This document shows, in pieces, positions 48,075 to 57,591 of a stretch of DNA of 64,000 nucleotides (position 1 is its first letter; the number at the start of each line of letters is the position of its first letter). The stretch is from assembly GCA_050946835.1 (NCBI GenBank), contig JBMNVN010000008.1:1-64000 (forward strand). The letters run 5' to 3'. This DNA comes from UBA1447 sp002329225. Its GTDB lineage: Bacteria; Bacillota; Clostridia; Oscillospirales; Acutalibacteraceae. Position numbers and translations under genes: made by a program. The notes below the pieces were generated by a model. The model searched no databases and was not told the origin of the DNA. It saw only the letters and a program-made list of their open reading frames with translations.

Positions 48075-50807
48075 ATGAAATACCATGTAGGACAATTTTT
48101 CAAAAAAATATGCGCAGTATTTTTATCATTCTTAATGACTATATCAACTGCAATTTTCGGAAAAGAAATTGAGCCTCCCGTTGAGACAGAAGGCAACTTC
48201 ATCACCGAATACAGCAAAGAAAACGCCGATTATTTTTTAGCTGTTGATGCGGAAGATGAAATTCACGATATCAGTGATCTGCTTTTCGGTATCTTTTTTG
48301 AAGATATCAACTTTGCGGCTGACGGCGGTCTTTACGCTGAAATGGTTGTAAACCGTTCATTTGAATTTACCGACCTTGCAAAAGACGATGAATTTTACGG
48401 ATGGTCAGTCGCAGGCGAAACAAACGCAGAAGTTATAATTGACGACACTGAAAACTGTCTTAATGAAAACAACACCAATTATCTTGTTTTAAATAACAAT
48501 TCGCAAACTTTGGCAGGTGTTAAAAATGTCGGTTTTCTTGACGGTATGGCAATTGAGAAAGATGCAAAATATAATTTCTCAGTTTATGCAAAGTCGACTA
48601 CAGAAAGCGACAGCTTAACTGTCCGCCTTTGCGTTGGCGACGAGGTTGTTGCACAAGCTGAAACGGCAATGTTAAACAGCATTTGGACCAAATATGATTT
48701 AGAGCTTACCTCCACAACAACTGCAAGTCAGAATGTAACTTTGCAGGTGCTTACCGAAGGCGAAGAAGTACATCTTGATATGATTTCACTTTTCCCTGAG
48801 GACACCTACAAGGGCAGAAAAAACGGTTTGAGAAAAGATTTATCTCTTTTACTCGAAGAGTTAGAGCCTAAATTCCTGCGTTTTCCGGGCGGTTGCGTTA
48901 TCGAGGGTTACACAAAAGAAACATCTTATGTTTGGAAAGATTCTCTCGCAGTGGGCAAAGACGGTTTACCGCTTGCATTTGACGGCACATACGGAAATGT
49001 AGCTGCAAGAAATCAAGGCGAAAACATTTGGACAGACCACTCTGCAACAGATGACCCGTGGCCGTGCTTTATGACTTACGGACTTGGTTTTTACGAGTAT
49101 TTCCTTCTGGCTGAGGATTTAGGTGCAATCGGCGTACCCGTTATAAATTGCGGCCTTTTCTGTCAAATGAGAGGTTGCGGGCCCGTTGATATGGCCACTG
49201 ATGAATTCAGGCAATATGTTCAGGATATGCACGATTTAATTGAATTCTGTCGCGGTAACGAGAATTCAACATGGGGTAAAGTACGAGTTTCACTCGGCCA
49301 CGAAGAACCTTTTGAGCTTAAATATATCTGCATCGGCAACGAGAACGAGGGCGAAGTTTATTTTGAAAGATATCAAGCTTTCCTTGATTCGTTCAACACC
49401 GAGAAAGAAAAAAATCCGGAATTATATGAGGGCATCGAGCTTATTTATTCAGCAGGCGCATCCGACGGCTCACACAGCGGGAACTACATCAGAGCATATG
49501 AATATGCAAAAACCCAAGTAGGCGAAAACGGCAATATCAATGATTTTGCCGGTGCAATAGACCAGCATTATTACAACGAACCGCAGTGGTTTTTTAAAAA
49601 CACAGACTATTATGATGAGGAAAATTATAAGAGAAATGTTAACGAGATGACGGATACCCTTTATGGCGGTGCGATTCAAGTTTTCCTCGGTGAATATGCT
49701 GCAAGGTCAAACAAGCTTGAGGCAGCCCTTGCAGAAGCGGCTTATATGACCGGACTTGAGCGAAACGGCGACATTGTCAGAATGGCGTCCTACGCCCCCC
49801 TTTTCGGCAACAACACCGCATGTCATTGGGCACCTGACCTCATCTGGTTTGCAAACACAAGGGCGCTCGGTTCAATCAATTACTATGTTCAAAAGTTATT
49901 TTCTATAAACGCAGGCACAAAGCTTTTATCTTCAACCTTTGAGGGTGCAGGAATTCCTCAGGAAGATTTGAAGGGCAGAGTTGGTGTCGGCACATGGTAC
50001 ACAGAGGCCGAGTTCGACAATGTAAAAATTGTCGACAACAACACGGGCAAAACTCTCGGCTCCGACAAATTTACAATACCGAATTTCTGGTGGAATTGGG
50101 ACAATGTAAATAACGGTAACTTCAAAATCAAAAACGGCAAGCTTGTGCATGAAGGTGTATGGATGCAATACTGTGAAACCGGTGACATCGCATATTTCGG
50201 CAACGAAAATTGGTCAAACTACACATTCACAGTTGACGCAACAAAGACCGACGGCGATGAAGGTTTTCTTGTGGCAGTTGCCGTAGGCGATAAGCATAAC
50301 AACTTCTTCTGGAATATCGGCGGATGGAATAACACAACTTCATGCTTACAGGAAATTGAAAACGGCATCAAGACCGGTAAAATCGCAGGCACAACAAAGC
50401 CCTTTGAAGTTGAAACAGGTAAAACATACAAATTAAAGGTTGTTGTTGACGGCACAAAAATTCAGTGCTACATTGACGGCGAGTTATATATTGATTACGA
50501 TAATGCGGCAACTGCAGAGGCAGAAACTTACCACGTGGTAAGCAAAGATGACAACGGTGATATTATCATAAAATTTGTCAACCGAACAGGCCGCGCACAG
50601 ACAACTGCAATTGACTTAGGCAATGCAAATATTTCTTCAACTGCAGAAATTAATCAGGTCAAAGGCGACAGATTAGATAACGAAAACCACCTCTGGCTTG
50701 AAGAGGATTGTATTATGGAAGAATTTACACTCGACGGTGTTTCAAACAAATTTAACTACACACTCCCCGCTTACTCTGTTACTTCAATAAGACTTAAAAC
50801 GGCATAA
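48075..50807 (+). CDS. Secreted GH51 alpha-L-arabinofuranosidase
   Basis: 910 residues from the ATG at 48075 (GAGG 7 nt upstream). A signal peptide (about 1-29) is followed by the GH51 catalytic barrel and its beta domain. FGIFFEDINFAADGGLYAEM (71-90) is the family opening. The acid/base is E423 in CIGNENEGE and the nucleophile is E540 in FLGEYAA. After about residue 650 a lectin-like domain of LamG/DUF1080 type (NYTFTVDATKTDGDEGFLVA, then YIDGELYIDYD) is inserted before the last beta strands (YTLPAYSVTSIRL). It removes arabinose from plant polysaccharides outside the cell. It looks more AT-rich than the housekeeping genes in the window and stands alone, so transfer is possible. Confidence 0.92.
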   Translation: MKYHVGQFFKKICAVFLSFLMTISTAIFGKEIEPPVETEGNFITEYSKENADYFLAVDAEDEIHDISDLLFGIFFEDINFAADGGLYAEMVVNRSFEFTDLAKDDEFYGWSVAGETNAEVIIDDTENCLNENNTNYLVLNNNSQTLAGVKNVGFLDGMAIEKDAKYNFSVYAKSTTESDSLTVRLCVGDEVVAQAETAMLNSIWTKYDLELTSTTTASQNVTLQVLTEGEEVHLDMISLFPEDTYKGRKNGLRKDLSLLLEELEPKFLRFPGGCVIEGYTKETSYVWKDSLAVGKDGLPLAFDGTYGNVAARNQGENIWTDHSATDDPWPCFMTYGLGFYEYFLLAEDLGAIGVPVINCGLFCQMRGCGPVDMATDEFRQYVQDMHDLIEFCRGNENSTWGKVRVSLGHEEPFELKYICIGNENEGEVYFERYQAFLDSFNTEKEKNPELYEGIELIYSAGASDGSHSGNYIRAYEYAKTQVGENGNINDFAGAIDQHYYNEPQWFFKNTDYYDEENYKRNVNEMTDTLYGGAIQVFLGEYAARSNKLEAALAEAAYMTGLERNGDIVRMASYAPLFGNNTACHWAPDLIWFANTRALGSINYYVQKLFSINAGTKLLSSTFEGAGIPQEDLKGRVGVGTWYTEAEFDNVKIVDNNTGKTLGSDKFTIPNFWWNWDNVNNGNFKIKNGKLVHEGVWMQYCETGDIAYFGNENWSNYTFTVDATKTDGDEGFLVAVAVGDKHNNFFWNIGGWNNTTSCLQEIENGIKTGKIAGTTKPFEVETGKTYKLKVVVDGTKIQCYIDGELYIDYDNAATAEAETYHVVSKDDNGDIIIKFVNRTGRAQTTAIDLGNANISSTAEINQVKGDRLDNENHLWLEEDCIMEEFTLDGVSNKFNYTLPAYSVTSIRLKTA

Positions 50808-50812
50808 AAATT

Positions 50813-50849
50813 ATCCCTCAGTTTCCGTTTTGAACTGAGGGATTTTTTA
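50813..50849 (+). terminator. Terminator of the GH51 gene
   Basis: An 11-bp stem (ATCCCTCAGTT with AACTGAGGGAT) followed by TTTTTTA, directly after the stop codon. Confidence 0.85.
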
Positions 50850-50959
50850 TTCAAGCAATGTAATAATTTGCACGGGCCACACACGCTGCCCGAAAGTCTG
50901 TGGGCACAGGTTGGATTTTTCAGTCCAAGTGCTTTTTATTTCTGCCCAAAGGGCTAGTG

Positions 50960-51853
50960 TTATTGAATATTATTATCGTTCGGGGTTGTTTTTTTATCGG
51001 GGATTATCGTACCGTTTACCGCCACTTCAAGCCTGATTTTGTTAAGGTCGCTGATAAAGCTTTGGAGCAGAATTTTTTCACGTGTAAATGCCTTCCGCAC
51101 ATAGTTAATAAGGGTAATCATGCAAAGCGTAAGGGGGATTAGCGCAACTATGAGGGAAGGAGCCGGACGGAAATTCAGATTATAATCGGCAAATAACTTT
51201 ATCAAAAAGCCCAGGAACAGCACAAGTACGGGGCCTAAGTATGTAGGTATCAAGGGGAACGAGGATGCCTTTTTAATTTCAGCTTCCGCACACTTAATCA
51301 GGTCATCTATCACGCAAAGCGTCTTGTCACCGGAATTAGATGCTTCAAGCAGTTTTGCCAGATGCTTCTTTAGCCGGTTTTCTCTGATAACAGACTCAAA
51401 TTCAAGATTGGGGTTCCGATAACTGTCCACAAGATAAACAGTTCCCAGGATAGTCAAAGGGAATGTGAGCCAGTGAGAAAAGGCGGCACCGAGAATCCCC
51501 TTTTCTATTAATACCCGAAATATTAAATAAATAGGAATAATCACCAAAGTTAATATTTCTACAACAGACTTATTTCTCCAACGCTTAAGTAAAGATGAAA
51601 ATAAGAAATACAGTATAAAAACCAACAGCAATTGGTTAGCTATGACAAAAGTAGCAACGAATCCCGACCACAGATTCTCTCCTCTAAGTATAAAACCGAA
51701 AGCATCAACAAAAGACTCCGCTGATGAATTATGGATATTTTTGTCTAAAACATGGATTAAGTTCAAGTTAAACAGAAAAACAGCCAGTATCATTGTAAAA
51801 ATTGACGTTGGAGAAACGGGTTTACGGTAACTGTCGATTATCTCTTTATACAT
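50960..51853 (-). CDS. Polytopic membrane protein, unrecognised
   Basis: 297 residues from the ATG at 51853, with GGAGG 6 nt upstream; the frame is open 13 codons further. Four membrane segments lie in the N-terminal half and two or three in the C-terminal half, separated by a charged cytosolic stretch (about 130-195, ENRLKKHLAKLLEASNSGDK). The last ~40 residues are hydrophilic. I recognise no family. It is a single gene convergent with the GH51 gene. The 51893-52120 stretch nearby holds no gene. Confidence 0.7.
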   Translation of the reverse strand: MYKEIIDSYRKPVSPTSIFTMILAVFLFNLNLIHVLDKNIHNSSAESFVDAFGFILRGENLWSGFVATFVIANQLLLVFILYFLFSSLLKRWRNKSVVEILTLVIIPIYLIFRVLIEKGILGAAFSHWLTFPLTILGTVYLVDSYRNPNLEFESVIRENRLKKHLAKLLEASNSGDKTLCVIDDLIKCAEAEIKKASSFPLIPTYLGPVLVLFLGFLIKLFADYNLNFRPAPSLIVALIPLTLCMITLINYVRKAFTREKILLQSFISDLNKIRLEVAVNGTIIPDKKTTPNDNNIQ

Positions 51854-52120
51854 AGAGCGCCTCCGATTTAAATTAAGATGAAGGAAAAACACCTTGTGGC
51901 AAATAGGTGGTGGGCGTTTTTATGTGGTTTTGCCCACGATATTAACCATAAATATTCTAAATCTCAAATGCTATACTAACCCAGGCGAGCGAAACTGTCA
52001 ACAGAAATAAAGCCGGATAGCGGTAAAATCGCCTGATTAAAGGTATATACCAAACCTTACGAGCAAATCTTATTAACGCCTGTATGGGCAGCACGGGAAA
52101 TAAGTTTTTCCAACGCACCG

Positions 52121-53125
52121 CTATTGATGAGTGTTTCCGCTTTCCGCAGTTCTTCTCTCCACCGCCGCATCCGCAAGCTCATCCAACCTCACTCTGACAT
52201 CCGGTGCGAGCGCTTCCGACCAGCGGGGCGGAATTGCCTCATACCCGCAGTAAGCTCCCGCCAGTCCTCCGGTAATAGCCGCTATTGTGTCGGCATCTCC
52301 GCCGAAGTTCGCCGCATCCGCAACCGCCTTTTCAAAGCTTTCCGCTTGCAAAAAGAAGTAAACCGCACACTTCATGCTGTCCACCACATATCCGCCCGGT
52401 TTCAGCTTATCTTGCTCCCCTTTAAGCTTTTTGGTGTCATATATTGTTCCTTTCAGGATACGGCGGAAAGCGGTGTCCTTTTTTTCTTTCTTCTTCGCTT
52501 CATCGGCGCCGTTGGCAGACGTGCGTTCAATCTCAATAAAGGAATGGACAATCCGAGTGTAGAGCTTGCAGGCTTCATCGCTCTCATCATCCCAGTGGGT
52601 CATTCTGCCTATATCCGACGCCTTTTGCACGGCTTCCTGACTGTCCCGGTAAAAAAGCCCCGGAAAAACTGTCCGCATTAGCGCTCCGTTTCCTCCGCTG
52701 TGTTTGCCGTTCTTGACCGCCGTGTTCATGCTTGCGTCTTTCCACCGGGCAAAAGTCGGCCTGTCCGCCGTTTTTGACTTTTCATCTTCCGCCTTACTGC
52801 GTGCTCCCCGAATACTTGAACTGCAGGTTCCTCCTATATCCTTTGGACCGCTGTTCGCCCATTTAATAAATCGTGCCCCGACTTCTTCTACGGGCTCATT
52901 CGGATTCGCAACAATACCTTCCGCCACCGCAAGCGTCATTTGGGTATCATCGGTGATTTCCCCCGGTTCCGTATTGAGCCAGCCGCCGCCTATCATCTCG
53001 GCGACATACCCGTGCTCATTCTTAATTTCTTCCGCGCTCATAAACTCCAACGGCGCTCCTAAGGCATCCCCTACCGCAACGCCGTATAAGGCTCCTTTTA
53101 TTGCGTTCCTCACCCTGTTTATCAT
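52121..53125 (-). CDS. ADP-ribosylglycohydrolase family protein
   Basis: 334 residues. GALYGVAVGDALGAPLEFMS near the N-terminus, TDDTQMTLA (58-66), and the late GGDADTIAAITGGLAGAYCG carry the acidic Mg-binding residues of the DraG/ADP-ribosylhydrolase family. GNGALMRT is also typical. It removes ADP-ribose from proteins or nucleic acids, or acts on related small molecules. No ADP-ribosyltransferase gene is nearby, so the substrate is unknown. Confidence 0.9.
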   Translation of the reverse strand: MINRVRNAIKGALYGVAVGDALGAPLEFMSAEEIKNEHGYVAEMIGGGWLNTEPGEITDDTQMTLAVAEGIVANPNEPVEEVGARFIKWANSGPKDIGGTCSSSIRGARSKAEDEKSKTADRPTFARWKDASMNTAVKNGKHSGGNGALMRTVFPGLFYRDSQEAVQKASDIGRMTHWDDESDEACKLYTRIVHSFIEIERTSANGADEAKKKEKKDTAFRRILKGTIYDTKKLKGEQDKLKPGGYVVDSMKCAVYFFLQAESFEKAVADAANFGGDADTIAAITGGLAGAYCGYEAIPPRWSEALAPDVRVRLDELADAAVERRTAESGNTHQ

Positions 53126-53243
53126 ATGCTCTCCTCCATCGGCTCATTTTACGCCTTTGCATCTATATTTTAACCTATGCTGTGCAATTTTGCCCGCTTT
53201 TATGCAAATTCTCTTTTCACAAAGCTTTACAAGCCTGATCATC

Positions 53244-53272
53244 TTGGTCATATGTGTTAATATGCGTATAAT
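53244..53272 (+). promoter_or_regulatory. Promoter of metY
   Basis: TTGGTC (53244-53249), a 17-bp spacer and TATAAT (53267-53272). A leader of about 110 nt with a CACGC/GCGTG hairpin follows. I do not see the conserved parts of a SAM riboswitch in it. Confidence 0.6.
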
Positions 53273-53388
53273 GAGGTACACGGATAATAATACTTCAAAC
53301 TACTTTACTTCCACGCCGCAAAGTGTTATAACTTGAAGCGTGAAAATAAGATTGTATATTCTTTCACGGCACAAGGAGGACATTCAAT

Positions 53389-54669
53389 ATGAAAAACTAC
53401 AAACTTGCAACTCTATGCACCCACGGCGGATACACGCCCGGCAACGGTGAACCGAGAACGGTACCGATTGTCCAGTCCACCACATTTAAATATGATTCTT
53501 CAGCCGATATGGCGGATTTATTCGACCTCAAAGCAAGCGGATATTTTTACACCAGACTTGCCAACCCCACCAATGACGCCGTGGCAAAAAAGATTACCGC
53601 CCTTGAAGGCGGCGTTGCCGGTATCCTCACATCCTCCGGTCAGGCAGCCACATTCTACGCCTTGATGAATATATCAAAAGCCGGCGACCACATCATATCA
53701 TCTTCCGCCATATACGGCGGCACATACAACCTGTTGGCCCACACCATGAGGGACATGGGGATTGAAGTGACCTTTGTAGACCCTCATATTTCGGAAGATG
53801 AGTTGCAAAGCAAGTTTAAAGAGAACACCAAGGCCGTCTTCGGCGAAACATTGTCCAACCCCTCGCTTGATGTTTTGGATATAGAAAGATTTGCAAAAGC
53901 GGCGCACGACAACGGAGTACCGCTGATTATAGACAACACCTTCCCGACCCCCATTTTTTGCAGACCATTTGAATGGGGAGCCGATATAGTCATGCACTCC
54001 ACCACCAAGTATATGAACGGCAGCGCCAATTCCGTCGGCGGTGCAATCATAGATTCCGGGAATTTTGATTTTGAAAAATATGCCGATAAATATCCGGGTC
54101 TAACCACACCCGATGAAACATATCACGGAACGGTATTTACAAAAGCTTTCGGTAAAGCGGCCTACATCACCAAAATGACAACCACGCTCATGAGGGATTT
54201 GGGCAGCATCCCCTCACCTCAAAACGCTTTTTACCTTGATATCGGCCTTGAAACCCTGCACCTGAGGATGGAAAGGCATTTTGAAAACGCCTTAAAGGTA
54301 GCAACTTACCTTAAAGATAATCCCAAAATAAGCTGGGTACAATTCCCCCACCTTAAAGATAATTCCGAATATGAGCTTGCTCAAAAATATCTCCCGAACG
54401 GTTCTTCCGGAGTGCTGTCATTCGGCATAAAGGGCGGCAGAGCCGTGGCGGCCAGGTTTATGGATTCTTTAAAACTTGCAACTGTGGAAACCCACGTTGC
54501 GGAAACCAAAACCTGTGTGCTTCACCCCGCAAGCGCCACACACAGGCAGATGAATGAGGAGGAGCTTCTGGCCGCCGGAGTAAAGCCGGATTTGATAAGG
54601 TTCAGCGTAGGAATAGAAGATGCTGACGATATCATAGCCGACATCGAGCAGGCGTTGGCTAAGGTGTGA
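53389..54669 (+). CDS. metY: O-acetylhomoserine (thiol)-lyase
   Basis: 426 residues, typical for MetY. It forms homocysteine from O-acetylhomoserine and sulfide with pyridoxal phosphate. The PLP lysine is K207 in HSTTKYMNG. TSSGQAATFYALMNI, YGGTYNLL and the C-terminal ATVETHVAETKTCVLHPAS, then RFSVGIEDADDI, are characteristic of Cys/Met-metabolism PLP enzymes. AAGGAGG precedes the ATG. Together with hom and lysC in this window it serves methionine synthesis, though it is about 28 kb away. Confidence 0.95.
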   Translation: MKNYKLATLCTHGGYTPGNGEPRTVPIVQSTTFKYDSSADMADLFDLKASGYFYTRLANPTNDAVAKKITALEGGVAGILTSSGQAATFYALMNISKAGDHIISSSAIYGGTYNLLAHTMRDMGIEVTFVDPHISEDELQSKFKENTKAVFGETLSNPSLDVLDIERFAKAAHDNGVPLIIDNTFPTPIFCRPFEWGADIVMHSTTKYMNGSANSVGGAIIDSGNFDFEKYADKYPGLTTPDETYHGTVFTKAFGKAAYITKMTTTLMRDLGSIPSPQNAFYLDIGLETLHLRMERHFENALKVATYLKDNPKISWVQFPHLKDNSEYELAQKYLPNGSSGVLSFGIKGGRAVAARFMDSLKLATVETHVAETKTCVLHPASATHRQMNEEELLAAGVKPDLIRFSVGIEDADDIIADIEQALAKV

Positions 54670-54707
54670 GAAGTTCGGCAAAAAGGAACTTTTAAAAACA
54701 ATACGGC

Positions 54708-54745
54708 AAATCCGTAGACACTTAACAGGTGACTACGGATTTTTT
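54708..54745 (+). terminator. Terminator of metY
   Basis: AAATCCGTAG (54708-54717) pairs with CTACGGATTT (54733-54742) and is followed by more T. Confidence 0.8.
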
Positions 54746-54788
54746 GATTGCCTATCGACCGGTTATTAGAAAACTAAGAGTTTTCCCC

Positions 54789-55319
54789 TCACTTCTCCTC
54801 TTTCGGTTTGCGGAACAATATCTTGCTCACCGGGAAGTAGGCAAAAAACTGTATGGCGCTGCACACCATTGCGGCGATATTGGCGGAAAGCTGTCCGTTT
54901 ACGCCTTTGCTGATAAAAAGCGTGTTCAGTGTCGGTGACAGCCAAGCGGAAAAACAAATCAGTGCAATTGTAAAGACGATGTAAATGGGCAGGGTTACGG
55001 CGATGTTCGCACCGCTTTTGAAGGTTTTTTCGCGGTTTACAAAAAACGCCACAATCTGTGCCAAAATGTTGGAAACATTAAAGGCGATAAAATAGCCCAA
55101 CCCGCCGGATACCACAAGCCCGGCATCATCTTTATTTACGGGGTAATTGAACATTAATTTGCTGAAAGGTTCGTTGAACATCTCTTTTATGAAGGGCAGC
55201 AAAAGAAAAATGTTCAGCAGGCCGTATTGAACAATCATTGCCAAAAGAGAAACAAAGATAAATTTAATAAACTGCCAAAGAGTTTTTTTACCGGCGCCGG
55301 TTTTAGCTTCATCAGACAT
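54789..55319 (-). CDS. GtrA-like membrane protein
   Basis: 176 residues from the ATG at 55319, with GGAGA 6 nt upstream; the frame is open 32 codons further but lacks a better site. Four membrane spans begin with LWQFIKFIFVSLLAMIVQYG. The phrase FNVSNILAQIVAFFVNREKTF between spans two and three is the GtrA signature. The family moves undecaprenyl-linked sugars or supports cell-wall glycosylation. It is divergent from the polysaccharide cluster that starts at 55518. Confidence 0.88.
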   Translation of the reverse strand: MSDEAKTGAGKKTLWQFIKFIFVSLLAMIVQYGLLNIFLLLPFIKEMFNEPFSKLMFNYPVNKDDAGLVVSGGLGYFIAFNVSNILAQIVAFFVNREKTFKSGANIAVTLPIYIVFTIALICFSAWLSPTLNTLFISKGVNGQLSANIAAMVCSAIQFFAYFPVSKILFRKPKEEK

Positions 55320-55517
55320 GAACTTCTCCGTTCCGCTCCCACAGAGGAGCTTTTTATTTTTTTGTTCCGCTCCGTTGAGTAAGTTGTTCCGAGTTTTACG
55401 CAGAAATTTTACCACAGGGATGACATCTTATCAAGGCGGTTGATTGACAAAGTCGAGGGCGTTAATTACAATCATTTAGTACATTTACGGCATCAAATAC
55501 TGCGGTTGTGAAGCGGA

Positions 55518-56627
55518 ATGAATTCAGACAATGTTTATATGAATAATCGGGGCAAATCGGGCCTTTATTCTCTGCTTGTCAGGGCTTATTCTTCCTTTGC
55601 TTTTACGGTAAAAAATCCGAGCCTGACTTTTCCGCTGTTCGGTTTTGCCGCACGGCGGATTTTTGAACGAAAAAAATACATTTTTCTGTTGGCTTCACCT
55701 ACCCATAACAACATGGGTGACCAAACGATTGCCTGTGCTATGGCAAAATGGAGCGAAATGTATTTTGGGGAATACGCTTACAAAAGCTTTGACGACGGGA
55801 TTTACAAAGACTGGGCTTACTTTGATTTTTTAAGGCTTGTAATCCGAAAAAGGGATATGATTTTCCTCCGGGGCGGAGGCAGTGTCGGGGACAGATACTC
55901 GGGTTACGAGGAATTTGTCCGCTATGTGCTGAAAAGTTATCCTGAAAACAAAATCGTCATGTTCCCTCAGTCCGTTTTTTTCACTCATACTCCAACAGGG
56001 GAAAAGGAAAAAGCAAAAACGGCTGCGGCCTATGACGCTCATCCGAATTTTACACTATTCACAAGGGACGAAACAAGCTACACCTTGGCTAAATCCATGC
56101 TGCGCCGCACAAAGGTGAGCCTCTGCCCGGATATTGCCATGTACCTGTTCGGAACTTATTCCCCTGAAAAATATGAGCGTAGCGGAGTCTTTTTCTGCCT
56201 GAGGGTGGACGGCGAAAACCGCTATTCAAAAGAACAGCTTTCCGCTATGATTAAAGCAGTTAAAAGCAGCCGCAATGTGACCGTAGGCGATATGGGTGCG
56301 GAAAGCAAAGTTAACGATGAAAACCGGGAAGCGGAGATTAAAAAACTGCTGGCCCGATTTTCCAAAAGCCGTGTTGCCGTAACGGACAGATTCCACGGTG
56401 TTATCAGCGCCGTTTTGACCGGCACGCCCTGTATTGCCCTGCGTTCGGCGGACCACAAAATCATATCCGGTATAAAATGGTTTAAAGACCTTGACTTCGT
56501 TTTTTACGCTTCCTCTCCCGAAGAGGTTCCCGAACTAATAGAAAAAGCAATGCCCCTAGACAATGCTGAGCCGCCCGATTTCAGCCCTTATTTTGATAAA
56601 CTGTTTGAGGAAATCGCCAATGGATAA
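55518..56627 (+). CDS. Polysaccharide pyruvyl transferase family protein
   Basis: 369 residues. SPTHNNMGDQTIACAMAKW near residue 60, FLRGGGSVGDRYSGYEEFV, FPQSVFF, and the late VTDRFHGVISAVLTGTPCIA are the conserved blocks of the CsaB/EpsO-type family, which adds pyruvate ketals from PEP to surface glycans. It is first in a run of four overlapping plus-strand genes, so it begins the polysaccharide operon. Confidence 0.9.
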   Translation: MNSDNVYMNNRGKSGLYSLLVRAYSSFAFTVKNPSLTFPLFGFAARRIFERKKYIFLLASPTHNNMGDQTIACAMAKWSEMYFGEYAYKSFDDGIYKDWAYFDFLRLVIRKRDMIFLRGGGSVGDRYSGYEEFVRYVLKSYPENKIVMFPQSVFFTHTPTGEKEKAKTAAAYDAHPNFTLFTRDETSYTLAKSMLRRTKVSLCPDIAMYLFGTYSPEKYERSGVFFCLRVDGENRYSKEQLSAMIKAVKSSRNVTVGDMGAESKVNDENREAEIKKLLARFSKSRVAVTDRFHGVISAVLTGTPCIALRSADHKIISGIKWFKDLDFVFYASSPEEVPELIEKAMPLDNAEPPDFSPYFDKLFEEIANG

Positions 56628-57591
56628 ACCCCTTATCAGCGTAATAGTTCCTGTCTATAAGGTTGAGCCTTATCTGCACAAGTGTGCGGATTCAATTCTT
56701 GCGCAAACCTTCAAAAACTTTGAGCTGATACTTGTTGACGACGGCTCGCCGGACAACTGCCCTCAGATTTGCGATGAGTATTCAGAAAAAGACAATCGTG
56801 TAAAAGTGATTCACAAGGCAAACGGCGGCCTCGGCAGTGCCAGAAATGCCGGCCTTGATATAGCCGTCGGGGAATATCTGGCCTTTGTGGACAGCGATGA
56901 TTATATAGACCCGACTATGTTGGAAAAAATGCTGAACTCCCTTGAGGCCGAGAATGCGGATATTTGCATTTGCGGTTTTCAGCGGTTCGGCGAGTTAAAC
57001 TCAAATGTAAAGACTGCGGCTTTTGCGGAATACTCGGTAATATCCGGGGAAGAAGCCCTTGGCGGGCTGTTTTCCAACAACTATATTCTTTTCACCATCG
57101 CCTGCAACAAACTTTTAAAAAGACAACTGTTTAATACCCTGCGCTTCCCCGATGGAAAACTTTATGAAGACGGATACGCCGCCTTTCGTTACCTGTATGA
57201 GGCAAAAAAAGTTGTCTGCCTGAAAGAGAGTTTTTACTTTTACCGCATCAGGCAGGGGAGCATAACCACCACCGAAAACCATGACCGAATAATTGACAGT
57301 TTCAGTGCGGAAACCGACGCCGTCGATTTTTTGCGCAGTTCCGGTCTGCGGACTTTAATGCTGAAAGCGCAAAAAAGATATTTGTTGGCGCTCGTTGCCG
57401 CTTTAAGGCGGTATAATCCAAGTCGGGAAGAGGTAGCGAAACAATTTAAGGAAGTACACAAGGAGTACAGACGGCAGTTTCGGGGTCTCTTGCTTCATCC
57501 CGATATATCGGGAAAAGAAAAAGTTGTAGCCGTTCTTTTCAGGTTAAGTCCCCGCCTGTGCCAACGGGTTATTAGGAGAAAAGGCTTATGA
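56620..57591 (+). CDS. GT2-family glycosyltransferase
   Basis: 323 residues from the ATG at 56620, which overlaps the previous gene by 8 bp (GAGGAAA upstream). The GT-A fold motifs are SVIVPVYKVEPYL (7-19), VDDGSPDN (39-46), and the metal-binding DSDDY (91-95). EDGYAAFRYLYEA lies in the acceptor region. It transfers a sugar to a surface polysaccharide precursor in the cytosol. Donor and acceptor are unknown. Confidence 0.92.
   Translation: MDKPLISVIVPVYKVEPYLHKCADSILAQTFKNFELILVDDGSPDNCPQICDEYSEKDNRVKVIHKANGGLGSARNAGLDIAVGEYLAFVDSDDYIDPTMLEKMLNSLEAENADICICGFQRFGELNSNVKTAAFAEYSVISGEEALGGLFSNNYILFTIACNKLLKRQLFNTLRFPDGKLYEDGYAAFRYLYEAKKVVCLKESFYFYRIRQGSITTTENHDRIIDSFSAETDAVDFLRSSGLRTLMLKAQKRYLLALVAALRRYNPSREEVAKQFKEVHKEYRRQFRGLLLHPDISGKEKVVAVLFRLSPRLCQRVIRRKGL

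Noticed and set aside
53273..53388. SAM riboswitch upstream of metY
   Set aside because: The leader is short and lacks the conserved multi-helix core; only a small hairpin is seen.
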